From Sporobolomyces roseus (lineage: Eukaryota > Basidiomycota > Microbotryomycetes > Sporidiobolales > Sporidiobolaceae): DNA of 64,000 nucleotides. The notes beneath the pieces were generated by a model. The model did no database searches and had not been told where the DNA came from. It was given only the letters and a program-made list of their open reading frames with translations. Location of the stretch: positions 1,178,001 to 1,242,000 of the forward strand of contig JADILM010000001.1 in NCBI GenBank assembly GCA_016617785.1, read 5' to 3'. The translations under genes were made by a program, and so were the position numbers. Below are positions 48,766-61,451 of this stretch, piece after piece (positions within the stretch are counted from its first letter, which is position 1; every line of letters begins with the position of its first letter).

Positions 48766-49619
48766 GGGAGTCAATTAGTTTTCTGGTCTCATTTTCTCCT
48801 ATATACCTCTGTCATTTATGCTTACCCCTCTTTCCTCTTCAGTAGTCTCTCGCTCTCGTTTATATCCGCCTCTCGAAACCCGTCCGTGCCTGTACTTGGA
48901 ATCGCACCTTCACTCTCCATTTCCTCTTTTCACTTTGCTTTCGCTGCCCTAGCTGTCGAAGTTGAGGGCGAGAAGCTGGAGAACCATTCGAGGAGACATA
49001 ACTTCGACTTGGATCGATTCGTGACTCAAGGGAATGTTGTATAGCTCCGATTGCGAGCTCAGCGCAAGCTCTGGGTGGATCGAAGTAGTTGAAATGAACG
49101 GTAAGAAGCGAAGAAGAGAACTTCCCTTTTCTCCCTCTCCAAACCTCTCAACACTCGTCTGACTAGCTTTTGACCAGCTCGTGCTATTCATAGTTATGCT
49201 CATGATAGAACACGCCTTCTGCCAACTCGCCCTGAAGCCTCCGAGCCGGGTTGTAAGCCCATTCCTTTTCTTCATCTTTTGAAGTCAGCCGACCTCTCTA
49301 CAACCTCTAGAGCTCCCTCGGAAGCACTCTGATATCACTTAAACTGCTCCATCTACTGATTCAGCTCATACATCGCTCCGCTTTGGCTGGACTCGCGCTT
49401 CGTTGGTATTTTTCGCTTGGGAGTCTCCCTTCTTCCCTCTCCTGTACTCTGTCCTTTCTCAACCAAGCTCATCGATCGCATGACGATCAAGCTGCTCAGG
49501 GATAAACCGCGGAAGTTCCGCTGTCTCTTACCGCTCCCTGTCCTCCTCTCTTTCCTTTCTCTTCCTCTCTTTCTCCTCACAAGCCCATCTACCTCGTTCA
49601 AGTCGACAGCTAGCGCAAC
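48766..49619. other. Spacer between SUN gene and unknown helical gene
   Basis: On the minus strand a frame at 48949-49275 and a second frame encoding KEWAYNPARRLQGELAEG (about 49184-49270) look weakly protein-like, but no start, splice set or family fits. The rest is likely flanks and promoter of the gene at 49620. Confidence 0.35.
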
Positions 49620-51036
49620 ATGACCCCGAGAAATATACAACCGGCTCGAGACGTCCAAGATCTTGAAGAGCGCTTGACTGGACTCCTCGCCGACTGGTTC
49701 CTCGGCGAAACAGACTTCACCACAGGATGGGCCGATGGTATACGAGCAGTACTCTCCTCCCAAGATTGGCCGTTGCAGGAGATACAGACCATCGGCGCGC
49801 GCCTCGACAAAATTCGAAGCGATCTTGTAAACTCGCGTGTAGAATCTCGCAAAGACAACGACTTCGTCTTTTTCTCTCGAGTCATCGTGAGCACTTTCAT
49901 AAGCCCTCAATCTCTTTCGCTGACTCTAAGCTCGTTGAAACATTAGCCGCCACTTGAGCTTTTGTTCGACGGCATCGTTTCTGACCCATCAATCCTACCT
50001 GCGCAATCCTGGTTCCGCGACAGAGTTGTGAGCTTACGATGCATCACTCAGTGTCTGGCGCGTAACTGAGAATGACTGGACATTACTTGAAGACCCAATA
50101 CATCTTCGATCTTGCGAGCACCATCGATGATTTCAGGCAAAACTCGTCACAGGGACGCCAGAAAAGCGATTTGGCCTCGACACTCTCTACATTGATCGAT
50201 ACAGTCGTAAGCTTCACAGGGTACAAGAATGACGAGGAGCTAGCAAGAGCTCTTCCTCTCTTCAGCGAAGCCTGTAATGCAATGCGTAGGTGCTTCTTGC
50301 ATCAAGACACGAAGAAAGCCCATGTCGACGTCCTGGAGCTTCAAATCGGTTGCAAAATCGTAACGGTCGTGAAAGGAGGCCTGCTTCAAATTCAAAAAGC
50401 TACGAAAGGGGACTTTGTACCGAGCAAGTTTTGGCACCTTTGGATTGTGAGTTTCTCTCTTTCGCTCTTTTAGGTTCAACTCGAGCTCAAACTCAAGTTT
50501 GTTGCCTGAATAGCCTACTCCAGAATCAATCAAGGACGTCTTTCAGCACTTTGATCAGCTAAAGGGCGCTCCCCCAGCAGTAAGCGATTTCTTGCGACAC
50601 TTCAACAGACGAGGTTCAGCCAAGTGACTGATCCTCCGCTTGTTTCCCACTGTTGTAGACCACTAGCTACCGACCTGGACTCGGTAGACGAGGTCCAGGA
50701 AAGGTACGTTGAGATATGAGCTTCTACAGCCGTTCAATGCATCGGGTTCTGCGCTAACGCTGGATTCACTTCCACAGAAATCCTCCCACATCAAGCGGCC
50801 AGAACGCGGCTCACCCTCGCGTTCTGCGGCACCGCGTAGAAGATCAGGCTCGCCTACATCCAAGGTCTGTCACCATCTCGGAAACCTACTCGCTTCGTCG
50901 AGGTTGCAACTTATTGACGTCTCGTTTCGAGCTGTCATAGCGGGGCGAGTCATCGGCGCAATCGCTCAGTCACTCGATGTCGTACCTCAATCGACACCTC
51001 TCCCCTCGCAAACTCGCAATCTACAACTTCGATTGA
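49620..51036 (+). CDS. Unrecognised helical protein with basic Ser/Pro/Gly-rich tail
   Basis: The start is ATG 49620 (MTPRNIQPARDVQDLEERL). Exons read DWFLGETDFTTGWADGIRA, VLSSQDWPLQEIQTIGARL, then PPLELLFDGIVSDPSILPA, a larger exon with QYIFDLASTIDDFRQNSSQ and AHVDVLELQIGCKIVTVVK, then PTPESIKDVFQHFDQLKGA. Short exons give TTSYRPGLGRRGPGK and KSSHIKRPERGSPSRSAAP. The last exon from CGGGGCGAG keeps frame to SPRKLAIYNFD, stop at 51034-51036. Most of it is predicted helical by eye; the tail is basic and RS/SP-rich, as in chromatin- or RNA-associated proteins. No known family is recognised. The splice chain has consistent GT-AG sites, which supports a real gene. Confidence 0.6.
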
Positions 51037-51296
51037 GCCGAAGTACCGACTCTTTCACCCAATCAAGACTCGCTTCCATCGCTGTTCCCCTCAACTTACT
51101 CTCAAGTCTATGCACTCGTCTGTTTACCCTCCCCTTCTATTGTGTCCGCTTTCCCTCACTTTGTCTTTGATAAACCCGAAGAATCCGGTAATCCTCTCGA
51201 AACAAGACTCACAGTGAGATACAACTCGAATAACTCCCAACAATACTTGATCTACTTTCCCATTTCTGCGAATTCTACATTCCCTCCGAGCCTCGT

Positions 51297-52260
51297 TTAT
51301 TGCTTCTTCGCTTTTCGTTCCTGTCTAACACCTTCCTCCTTCAATGAACCCCAAACCGGGAATCCACCAATCTGAGTAAACAACATCTATCGACACGCAA
51401 ACAAGAATATTCAGCTCAAAACACCACGAGAGAAAGAAAAGTTGAACTTACATAAAGGAATCGAACGAGAGGGCTCTTGACGTTGTACTTTCTCAAGAGA
51501 GGGTTCAAGCATGCGAAGATCTCTACGAAATGTGCCAACCCTAGTGATCCACACCAAAACAACCTGATCGAATCGCCCAACATCTCTTGCGTAGGTTTCA
51601 ACGAAAGCGCATTGAGGATGGGTCGAATGAGAGGGTTCATCCATCTGAACGTATGAGAGATCGTAGGGGAAGGAGTGAGGAGGAGGTAAAGGTTCAAAGC
51701 GAGACAGAGTCCAGTCGAAACCCATGCCGAGGGAGAAAGGTGTAGTGAATTGATCGTAACGTCGCTGATTCCTAATCCTTCTTTAGCTTGTTTGTGCATT
51801 TGTTCCAACCTGACTCGAGCTTGACCGGCTTCCATACGGGGAGTGAAAGAGTGGTTCCAGTTAGAACGAGAAGAGCGACCATATTCGATCGTCATGCCTT
51901 CCGAGGTGAATTTGGTGATTTGTGGTGAGGAGTATGCGACTACTCGAGGGAGTTTCGCAAAGTATTCGAGGTAGTGTCTGTCGCAAATTGAGAGGGTTAG
52001 CTTTGGGAGGGAAAGGAAAGGAGCACCACCTCTTTTGAAATCGTCGAGGGTTACTCACCCGAGGGATTCTTGATGATCCTTGTTCATGTGCCTATTTGAT
52101 TATAGTCTGTCAGCTCACTCGAGTGTCCTCGAGGTGGGTTCGGATGCTCACGACATGATACGAGACGCTGAAAGTCGCCGAAGAGGGTGGGATTAGCTTC
52201 TCGAGCATTTGTAGTAGCACGGAGAGTGTGCTTACCTTCTGCTGTAGTAACCTGAGTCAT
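51297..52260 (-). CDS. DUF2470-domain integral membrane protein
   Basis: The start is ATG at 52258-52260 (MTQVTTAEASRIMS after one splice). The next small exons give HMNKDHQESLG and HYLEYFAKLPRVVAYSSPQ, the typical start of DUF2470, whose relatives occur next to haem-oxygenase-like and pyridoxamine-oxidase-like domains. The domain continues FTSEGMTIEYGRSSRSNWN and ARVRLEQMHKQAKEGLG. Three to four membrane helices follow: WVSTGLCLALNLYLLL, MLGDSIRLFWCGSLGLAHF and, after another intron, VRFLY joined to MLFTQIGGFPVWGSL. The tail ends RKAKKQ at stop 51297-51299. The role of such fungal proteins is unknown to me. The convergent gene ends 260 bases away, and the start is 139 bases from that of the PPR gene. 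Confidence 0.75.
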
Positions 52261-52399
52261 CCTGTCTGATTCCGAGCTAGTTGAGGTAGATTGAGTGAAA
52301 CGCTTAAAGTTGAAAGAAAAACTTCCAAAATTTCTTGATCTTTCTCAACGACTACCCTCTCAAAAGTTACGATTGAACGACCGCAGAGTAGCTGAGACT
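52261..52399. promoter_or_regulatory. 139-base divergent promoter, DUF2470 protein / PPR protein
   Basis: Two start codons face away from each other over 139 bases, so the two transcription units share this region. Confidence 0.5.
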
Positions 52400-55361
52400 A
52401 TGTTCTCTTGCGCGCGACAACGAGGGATCACTCATCCACCTTGCTCCTACCTCTCGCTTCCCTTGTCAATAACTTCATCAATTCGTTCCTTCTACTCGTC
52501 ATCTCCCTCGGAACAAAAGACGACTCGACAGAAAGTAGCTAAAGAGAAAGCTACAGAACGGTACCACAAGATAGTCAGGAAACGAGAGATCAAAGGATTA
52601 CAAGAAGAGAGGAATAAAGTCAAACAAGAGAGGGCGTACCAAGAACAACAGAGACGGATAGTAGAAGTCAAGGAGAAACAAGTAGTAGCTCAGGTATGCA
52701 CCTTTTCAATCGAGCGCTCCAAAGAATTCGAGACTGAGTCGATTTCGCAACTTTCAACAGGAAATCGTTGAATCTCTCCCTCCTTTGACTGAGGAGCAAC
52801 TGGAGTCGATGTATAGAGGATTGATATCGGCACTACCAGAAGAACTAGCTCTCAACGCTATCGAACAATCAAAAGCACCTGCTCTACCAGATCCGACAGT
52901 CGAAACTCACGAAAGACAAGATCGATTAGTCGCATTGTCGGAACGGTTAGACGAGGTGGAGGAGGAGGAAGTCGAGAGAGATGTGATCGGGGAGACATTG
53001 ACGGAACGCTTGAAGAGGAAAAGAGTGGCAGGGACGGGATTGGAGAAACTACAAGAGGAGAAGACAGGGTTGGAAGTGCAAGAAGTGTTGAGTCCTGCAG
53101 TGTCGTTACTGAACAGAGTGGAAAAGTTGGTCAAGGATGTTCCGCTCGTACCTCAAGCTTCGACTTCAACAGCAGGATTGGCAGCGTCTTTACCGAAAGG
53201 TCTGTTGGCGAGATCAGAATGGACTGATTTGGTTATGGCTTGCGTGAGTCGAGAGATCTTTCGTCTCCCAATGATGAAGACCGACTTTTAGATCCCACAG
53301 GCGCAAGAAGGGGATACGGAAGCTGTCATTCGAGGATTACGTGCGATGGAGGTGAGTATTCTAATCCGCTCTCGCTCTCTTTTTTCTCGACTACCTCGAA
53401 CTGACGCTCCACCTTTCGCTAGTTAACAGTACCGCTCACAGATGGGAAAGTACTAGAAGACATTCTTGCGCTGTACGCAAGTGAAGGCAGACCGCAAGAT
53501 GCTGTCAAACTGACAGATTTCGCTCGACAGAGTCAGTCTCCCTCCCCCACCTCACTCGAGTCTCCGCAACTGACTTGTGTATCTCTCATTCAGACTCCTT
53601 GCCTCTCTCCGTCACCGCGCATCACCACCTCCTCACATCTCTCCTCCCTTCTCACCCCGAACTCGCTGTCCAGCATCTTCATTCGATGGAAGCGCTCGGT
53701 TACACTCCTCTCCCTTCGACCTACACCTCTATCGTATCTCGCTTACTCGACCCTTCCTCGCCTCCTGCCCTCATCCGAAAAGGGTGGGATCTCTACGCTC
53801 ATTCCCGACTCGTCTCTCACCCCGTCCCCTCGGTCGAACTCTACTCTACGATGATTCAAGCATGCTCTCGCGGTTCTCACCCTTCACCCGAACGAGCAAT
53901 CGATCTCTTCACTGAGCTGACGGATGATAATCGCCTACCACCTTCGGAACTCGCTTACAACGGAGTCATTCGCGCTTGCTCTCGAGAAGGATCTCAAGAG
54001 TATTATTTCGAAGCGTTGAGGTTCATGAGAAAGATGTTGGATGAGAATGTAGAACCCTCTCGTTATACTTTCCATGCACTTTTGGAAGGTGCGAAGAGGC
54101 ATGGAGATTTGGCGAGAGCTAGGTGGATGCTCGTTAAAATGGTTGGGGTTGGAGGTAAGGTTGCGCCAGATCAGAATACACTAGGATTGGTGTTTCAAAC
54201 TTATGCGGCGTTTAGACCAGAGGGAGGGAAGAGGAAAGAGAAAGTTCGAGTTAGGGAAGTTGAGGAGAAGGGGAGACCTTCAACTATTCTCAAAGCTGAA
54301 CAAGATCCAACGAACCTTCCTCTATCCTCGTCCTCATCGACGTCGACATCGAAGGAGGATGCGGGACCACTAGCACTAATCGAATTATTAGGAGAATCCT
54401 CCCTCTTCTACCCCGGACCACTCCCTCAAACCTCTTCGCAAGTTCTCCTCGAAGCTCAAAACCTAATGCTCCAAATCGTTGAACCTTCTGCACTCTCCCT
54501 CCCACCCTCCGCATCTGCTCCACCATCCTCCATGTTCCCAGAAGTGAAACCCTCAACTTTCCTCCTAAACGCTTACTTATCAATCCTCAATTCTCATTCG
54601 ACCCTCTCTGCTTCCCTCGAATTCTTCAATACTGCGTTCGATACGACAGGGGTGGGGAAGAATCGTTATACGTTTGAATTGATGATGAAGCGATGTGAGG
54701 TAGGGAGGATTGGGAAAGAGGAAGTCGAAAAAACGAAAGAAGTTTTCGAGGAGTGGTTGAGATGGAGTAGTGAAGAATGCCCAGCGGTCCAGGGGCTGAG
54801 GGAGAGAAAAGACGAGGGAGAGGCTATGGAAGAGATGGAGTTGGAGAGAGTTGGAAGAGAGGCTAGGGAATGGGAGAAAGAAAGGAGGAACGGGAGGAAT
54901 GTGAGTAAGATGTGGGGTGGTTTGATCAGGGTGTTAGCCAAGTACGTTCAAAATCCTCTCTCATACATTGTGTGCGCGCGGAGCTGACTCGAACTCCGCG
55001 AATGAACAGAGGATATCAAGAATCTGAAGCTTTATCTGTTCTACTCCGATTCAATTCCCTCTACCCTTCCGCCAACATCGCGAACTTCCGTCCCGTCACC
55101 TCATTCCTCCCTTCCCCCGATACTTCAGTCACTCGAGTCCCACTCCAACTCTCTTCATCACTCTATCCAGAAACTTCGCCTTCCCTCGTTTCCTCCTTAC
55201 CTCCTTACCTAACCTTCCAGGACTTGAAGCTCTTACATCTCAGGTTTGTAGAGTTGGAGGATAAGAAAGGGTTGGGGTACGTCAAGGGTATTTCTAAGGG
55301 TTACGAGGCGGGATTGGCACATTTCAGGAATTGGGAGAAGAAGATGGGAGGGAAATCATAG
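52400..55361 (+). CDS. Mitochondrial pentatricopeptide-repeat (PPR) protein
   Basis: The start is ATG 52400 (MFSCARQRGITHPPCSYLS); the acid-free, Ser/Arg-rich N-terminus with SSIRSFYSSSP looks like a mitochondrial presequence. A basic helical stretch follows (KATERYHKIVRKREIKGLQ), then EIVESLPPLTEEQLESMYR. PPR units are visible as VPSVELYSTMIQACSRGSH, LPPSELAYNGVIRACSREG, VEPSRYTFHALLEGAKRHG and VAPDQNTLGLVFQTYAAFR, each with the two-helix pattern of about 35 residues. The last exons carry VKPSTFLLNAYLSILNSHS and a final helix pair, stop 55359-55361. Such proteins bind organelle RNA, in stability, processing or translation of mitochondrial mRNAs. I cannot say which yeast protein it matches. 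Four to five introns. Confidence 0.82.
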
Positions 55362-55855
55362 ATTCTTCTGTTCATTTGTTTGTTTGTTGTAGTATCACTA
55401 GTATCTTTGCATCGCATACTTGCATTCGCACCTCTCTGTCACTCGTTCAAGAGAAGTCGGAAAAGTTGCGAAAGTTTTCAGAATCAGAGACAGAATTTCT
55501 CAAGCCAACACCTTTCTCACCTTCATCTTTCTCACCTCCCCGCTTTACCGATACATACAACCTACAACTAATCAAGAGATACCCTTACAGATACAGCAGG
55601 CCTCCTAAGGGCTTTACACCTTTCATTCGGTGAGTTGACATCCTTTGTTGATTCAAGAACCGTTCTCCTTCGTCATCATCTCGGGACTGCAGAGGACTAT
55701 ATGGACGTACTCATGCTATATATAGAAGGACTACAAGCTATACTTCCAGGTCTCTGAGGGTCTAGTCGCTGAGTTGTTGACTGACGTAGAATCTCAGCTG
55801 ACCTTTCCTTTCTTCCCATCCTTTACTCTCACCTAGAACAGATTTACTACTCGAC
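55362..55855. other. Spacer between PPR gene and coiled-coil gene
   Basis: 3' flank and promoter. Short open frames only. No feature recognised. Confidence 0.4.
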
Positions 55856-58447
55856 ATGTCATTCTTCTCAGCCTCATACCAAACCTCGGAACAATTGGAA
55901 TTATCAAGGATCGCTCGTTCCTCTTCTTCCCCTTCACAACAACAACAACAACAATCAACTTCACTCCTTCGTTCTAATCGACAAATACCAGAGGAATTGA
56001 GACCACCTCCTTTCAACCCACAGGAGGAGATCGAGGAGGAAGAACTGGCAGAAGAGGAGAACCCATTCGGAGAGAGAGTACAAGGGAGGACTGAACAGGT
56101 CTTTGCTGCGGTAGAAAGAACTTCACCGCGAAGAGAGGCTACGAGTAGTGCGGAGAGACGGAGAACGGGAGAGCAGGAGAAGGAGAGAAAACGTGCGAGA
56201 ACGAGTGAGGTCGGTAGAATGTTGTTTCCTCCTTGTAAGCTTTCACTTTCCTCTATAGGGCCGGCTCGTCGATTGAGCTAACGCGAGTCACTGGAAATCA
56301 CTAGCGACGACCCTGAACGGTAGTCCTCGATCGAAACGCCTCTCATTGCCCGGCTCTACCTCGTCGAATCTCCCTCCCGTCCACCTGAATCCCCTTTCCG
56401 CTTCGACCTCGTCCATCCCCATCGCCTCATCTCGAACCTTCCTCCCCACTCACACTCTCAAGCACCCAACGAAGAAGACCCTTTCCCCTTCTCACGCCCA
56501 ACGTCGAAGTGTTTCTTCCCACCCGACTTCGTCTTCCTCCTCATCCTCTCAATCCTCCGCCCCAACCTCCGTTCAAGATGGTACACTCCTCGCCTTACCT
56601 CTCGCGAAACAACTCCAATCCCTCAAAGAACGCAACGCTTCCCTCGCTCAATCTACAAGTAACAGTAATGCCAAACTCGTTAAAGCTACTGAACGAATTC
56701 GACAACTTGAAGAATCGCTTGCTAAGGCAGAGGAATCCAGAGGGATTGATGCGGAAGGATGGGAAGCTGAAGCTTCACGATTAGCTCATGAGCTTCAAGC
56801 ACTCCAGCAATCGAACGAAGTGGAAATGGATTCGAGGGTGAGCGCGTTGGAAAGGAGTTTGGAGTTGGAACAGGCAAGGAAGAGGAGAGCTAAAGAGATG
56901 ATTGCGAAGTTGAGATGCGAGTTGATCAATCGGAGGTGGAAGGAGAAGTATGAGATTGAATTACTCGAGAGGGAAGAGAGGAATTGGGAGATTAGAACGG
57001 TCGAATTGGAGTTTGAACTGGCGGTTGTCAAGGGTGAACTATCGAGTGAGCGATCGGAGAGGGAGGAATTACAGGTACGTTGAATTATCTGGAGACAACG
57101 AAAGCTCATACTGATTTTGTCTTTTCCTTTTCGATGCCACAGACGATAGTCGATACTCAGAAGAAACGAATCTCCGCCTTGACGGCCTCTCGCAAACTTC
57201 TTCTCGAATCATTCAATACCTCAGAAGGAACCATCTCTTCCCTCCGATCTTCTCTCGCCGACAGCAAGGCTGATCTGTCGAGCAGAATGGAGGAGATCAT
57301 GGGGTACAAAGCGCAAGTGATTGAGCTCGAGGAGATCTTGGAGGAGGCGAAAGAGAAGGGAAGTGAGGATGTAAAATTGAGGAAGAAGAAGGAGGAGTTA
57401 GAGAGTGAAGCCAAGGAACTCAAGGTACGCTTCCACTCTTCCATGTTAGTCAACTCGAGCTCGTTGATCGACTGACGTGATTTCCGTGGTTGTACAGGCT
57501 CAACTGAAAGCGTCTCAAACCTCGCTCAAATCCGCTGAGAAATCCGCTTCCCTCACTCAATCTTCCCTCGAATCCACCCAAAACGCACTCTCGTCCCTAC
57601 AAGCTCAATACGACGCTCTCATCGCCGCGACCGCCTCGAAACCTCGCTCTCCCGTCGCCGTCAAGGAAAAGGAGAAGAAACGAAAAGCTGCCGTTGTTGT
57701 TCCTGAACCTGAACCCGAAATCGACGAGGAGGAAGACGAAGAGGAATCAACGATCAAACCTCCTCCTCCTAAGCCCAAAGCCAAGGTTCCTGCGAAGGAG
57801 AAGAAGAAAGTAGTCTCTAATAAACCGGTCGAGGCCGAACTTTCAGAAGAAGACTCGGAAGATATGTACCGACCCGTCGTCAATAAGGAGGCATCACCTG
57901 CACCTGTCAAGAAGGCTCCGAAAGCGACAAAAACCAAACCAGCAAAGGTCGTCGAAGAGGAAGTGGAAGAAGAGGATGAAGACGAAACTCCACGAGCTGC
58001 TCCAGTTCCAGCGAAGAAGAGGAAAGCCGAAGTGTTATCTGACAAGTCTGTCAACTCTTCGAAGGAGGCTAAGAAGGCAGTTGGACTCAAGGTGAAGAAA
58101 GGGAAAACAACTGAGAAGAAGAAACTGAGTTTGGATGTTTCTGAAGCAGAGGCGGAGGAAGAAGAGGAGGAGGAACCGAAAGCTCAACCTCAGAACAAGA
58201 AGAAGAAGAAGAAGTTGTTCGGTGGTGGGGAGAGGAAAGCTTTTGATTGGCAAACTGGGATAGAGGTGAGCTACTTTTTCGCATGCTTTTGAGGAGAGAG
58301 TTGAGCTGATGAAAAGGAGTTGTGTGTGTTTAGAACGCGGATGTGAATGGAATCATTCCTGATTATTTATCACCTATCAAATTGAATGGCAAGAAGAAAG
58401 GGATCACTGGATTGACGTTGGGAGGTGGGAAGAAGAGTATCTTTTGA
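55856..58447 (+). CDS. Large coiled-coil protein with acidic/basic C-terminus, unassigned
   Basis: The start is ATG 55856 (MSFFSASYQTSEQLELSRI). The N-terminal 220 or so residues are disordered and Ser/Pro-rich with a poly-Gln run. A long coiled coil follows (AKQLQSLKERNASLAQSTS; ATERIRQLEESLAKAEESR; EYEIELLEREERNWE-like heptads; QTIVDTQKKRISALTASRK; MEEIMGYKAQVIELEEILE; AQLKASQTSLKSAEKSASL). The C-terminal third alternates acidic (EIDEEEDEEEST) and Lys/Pro-Ala-rich runs and closes with NADVNGIIPDYLSPIKLNG and GITGLTLGGGKKSIF, stop 58445-58447. The basic, AT-hook-free tail would suit a chromatin, nucleolar or kinetochore protein. I do not recognise the family. Four introns, all keeping frame. 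Confidence 0.7.
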
Positions 58448-58710
58448 TTGATTGACAGGAGGTGGTTGGATGTTTTCGTATTTCTTTCTTTCTTAGTTAA
58501 CCCTTATCCTTACACTCTCTTTAACGATATCTTGATTTAATTCGACTCGACGATGGGGTTTTCACGCTGGATACTTGTGTCGGCGAAGTTGCGAAGAGAA
58601 GAGTGAGCGCTAGCGCTTGAGCGGCAATTGGGAGAGCCCGAATTCCCTTTTTCCCCCTCCCACTTTTGGTCACTTGAATCGGGATTCATGAGCTGCTGAG
58701 ATCTACTCTC

Positions 58711-61451
58711 ATGCATCTCACCTCGAAGCTACAACGTACAGTCCAATCCAGTTGTACTCGTTCACTCTCACTCTCAATCAGCTTGAACTCGCTCATCAAA
58801 CAATCACGACGAACTACACTATCCTCGCTCGCCCTACCTTCTAAACGCTCACTGAGCTCTACTCCTACTCGAATGTTCGCGTTAACTCCTTACCGTACTG
58901 AACAACCCCGTACTTTCACTCATTCTAAATCACTCCCTCGTTTACCTGTCCCACCTCTCCCGGCAACTCTAGACAAGTATATCGCGTCCCTAAGACCATT
59001 CTTGTTGGATCAAGCTGCTAGGGAAGGTGAGAATGATCATTGGGTAGAGAAAGAGTTGGACAAGAGGAAACAATTGGCGAGGGACTTCGAAAACACTTTG
59101 GGTAAAACCCTGCAGGAACGACTCAAAGGTACGCACACCATCACCTCTTACAACATGCGAGACAAACTGATGAAAGAGGGAGGGAGTAGATATTGATAGG
59201 ATTACACCGAATAATTGGTTGGATGATCATTTTTGGCTCAATATCGCCTACCATTCGTGGAGGGTTCCGTTGCCGGTCAACAGTAATTGGTGGTTACTCA
59301 TGAAGGAGGATGAAGGGATTCCGAAAGAGTTCAGAGATAGCGTACCGGAGAAAGGTGAGCTTGCGAAGGAGATTTTTGGATTCTCACGTTTCGCTTTACT
59401 TACGCAACTCTGCTCTTTTAGGTCAATTCACTGATTGGCAAATCAGGCGAGCTGCGAAACTCACTCAACGTCTCATCGACTTCAAGATCCGTCTTGATCG
59501 GTATATATCTCTCTCTTCTGGAGAATGTGAAACGATTCCTGACGAAAGTTTGTTAACGTCTGCACAGTCAAGAGATTCTCCCCGATTCTTCTCGTGCAGG
59601 TCCGTTTGAGATGTTCCAATACTCTCGGTGAATTCCATTTCCATTTTTCGGTTCCGAGCCTCCTGACCCATTCCCTCGACTTTCTCTCCTGTCTCTCTCT
59701 CTCACACACACACTCCAACGCTCTCCTCCGTTCCCTTCGTTCCTGTGCTCCCTCCACTGTTTTATGGGTAACGGGAACTGACGGCTTTCTAGGTCGTGCC
59801 CAACGTTTCTGGTTCACAAACAGAGTATTCGGAGTTACTCGACTACCTCACCACCCTTCCGACACGATGGTTCATTCTCCACACCCTCACCCAGCACGAC
59901 ACATTGTAGTCATGGCAAACGATCACTTCTATTCATTGGACGTCGTCTCTTCCGATGGGAACGGGATCCTACCTTCAGAACTCGAGAAAGGATTATGGGC
60001 TATCGCAGAAGACGCGATGAAACGAGGACCTGCCGAAACGAGCGTTGGAGTATTGTCAGGAGATGATCGAGACAGCTGGACTGCTACTCGTGAACACCTC
60101 TTATCTATCTCGTCTGTCAACCGAGCATCAGTCACTCAAATCGAAGATTCATTATTCGTCCTGTCCCTCGATCCTTACACGCTCAAATCCCCTCAGTTCA
60201 TGACTTCTTACTCGGATCAGTCGAAACCTTCGACTGATTTGGACGCTCACATCTTGAACGCTTCGACTGCTGGTGGATCGGGCAAGAATCGTTGGTGGGA
60301 CAAAGCGGTGGGAATCCATGTAGAGTCGAATGGGAGGGCTAGTATGGTTGGGGAACACTCTCCTTGTGATGCGTTGATTCCTTCGATCGTTGCGGATTAT
60401 GCATTGGCGGAGGATTTGGATCCGAGAGGTCAAAGTCAAAGGGGGAAGGGAGGAGAAGTCAAGGGACCGTATGAGTGGGTCGTTGATGACAAGATCAAGG
60501 AAGCGGCGGAGAAGGCAGAGAAGACGGTAGGGGAGATTGCGAAAGATAGCGAAGGCAGAATGCTTTGGTTTGACGAGTACGGTGCAGGTTGGATCAAGAA
60601 TGTTGGTGAGTTTTTGTCATTCTCTCCCTACATCTTCCAATCGTAACTCGTCGCTAATTCGACTCTTTGTATGTAGGTAAACATTCTCCCGATGCTTACC
60701 TTCAAATGGCTTTGCAACTAGCTTACCACAAGACTCATAATCGACCAACGGCGACTTACGAAACTGCTTCCACCCGATTATTCTCTCGAGGTCGTACCGA
60801 AGTCATTCGTACTTTCAGTGAGGACAGTTGGAAATGGGTTAAAGCGATGAGAGAGGGAAAGACCGATGTAAGCATCAGCCTCGCTGTTCTCTCCAAATGA
60901 GATCAAGTCTGACTGTTTCTCTCTTTACAGCCTCAAACTCTCTACTCGCTCCTCTCGGCAGCTACAAAGACGCACAATACTCTCACTCGAGAATCCTCGA
61001 CCGGAAGAGGGATCGATCGACACTTGATGGGACTCCGTTTACTCCTTCGACCAGACCTGAAAGAATCTCACCCTTTGTTCGACGACGAGTTGTTTGGCAA
61101 AAGTCAAGAGTGGGTGTTGAGTACGAGTGGTTTGAGTGCAGGTGATAGGTTTTATGGAACTGGATTTGGTGCAGTTTATCCAAACGGTTACGGAATCAAT
61201 TGTAAGCCTCCCTTTCTCTCCTCTCTCTCTCTCTCACGCCTGTCGCTAACTCACAACCCGAATGTGTAGATCTCGCTGGAGACAAGCTGGTCAAGTTCGG
61301 GATCGAATCGAAAGTGTCGAACCCAGAAACTTCGACGGAAACGTTCAGATCAAACTTGGTTGAGGCGTTGAGGGAGATGAGGGAAGTTTGTGAGAAAGGG
61401 ATCCCACCTCCAGCGGATGCTCAAGTCGACGCGGGTAAATTCAAGTTGTAG
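58711..61451 (+). CDS. CAT2: Carnitine O-acetyltransferase (mitochondrial/peroxisomal)
   Basis: The start is ATG 58711 (MHLTSKLQRTVQSSCTRSL), a long Ser/Arg/Leu-rich presequence. A second ATG in frame at 58873 (MFALTPYRTEQPRTF) would give a form without it. Core segments are LPRLPVPPLPATLDKYI, WLDDHFWLNIAYHSWRVPL, NSNWWLLMKEDEGIP, AGPFEMFQYSR, HIVVMANDHFYSLDV and the catalytic MVGEHSPCDALIPSIVADY with the active His. Later come YHKTHNRPTATYETASTRL, the C-terminal RHLMGLRLLLRPDL and GFGAVYPNGYGIN. Stop 61449-61451 after KFKL. The enzyme moves acetyl groups between CoA and carnitine so that they can cross organelle membranes. The yeast enzyme is split between peroxisome and mitochondrion by start choice plus a C-terminal peroxisome signal; the KFKL end here is only a poor match. 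About nine introns. Confidence 0.93.
59692..59714. repeat. (CT)n/(CA)n run in a carnitine acetyltransferase intron
   Basis: Short CT repeat running straight into a CA repeat inside an intron. Confidence 0.7.
61214..61235. repeat. (CT)n run in a carnitine acetyltransferase intron
   Basis: CT repeat near the donor of the last intron. Confidence 0.75.

Noticed and set aside
48949..49275. Possible small minus-strand gene downstream of the SUN gene
   Set aside because: Two different frames look mildly protein-like (one with KEWAYNPARRLQGELAEG) but I could not find a start and splice set that joins them; left as unproven.
49353..49910. 185-codon minus frame over the 5' end of the unknown helical gene
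   Set aside because: The plus-strand gene has a chain of good introns through this region; the minus frame has none.
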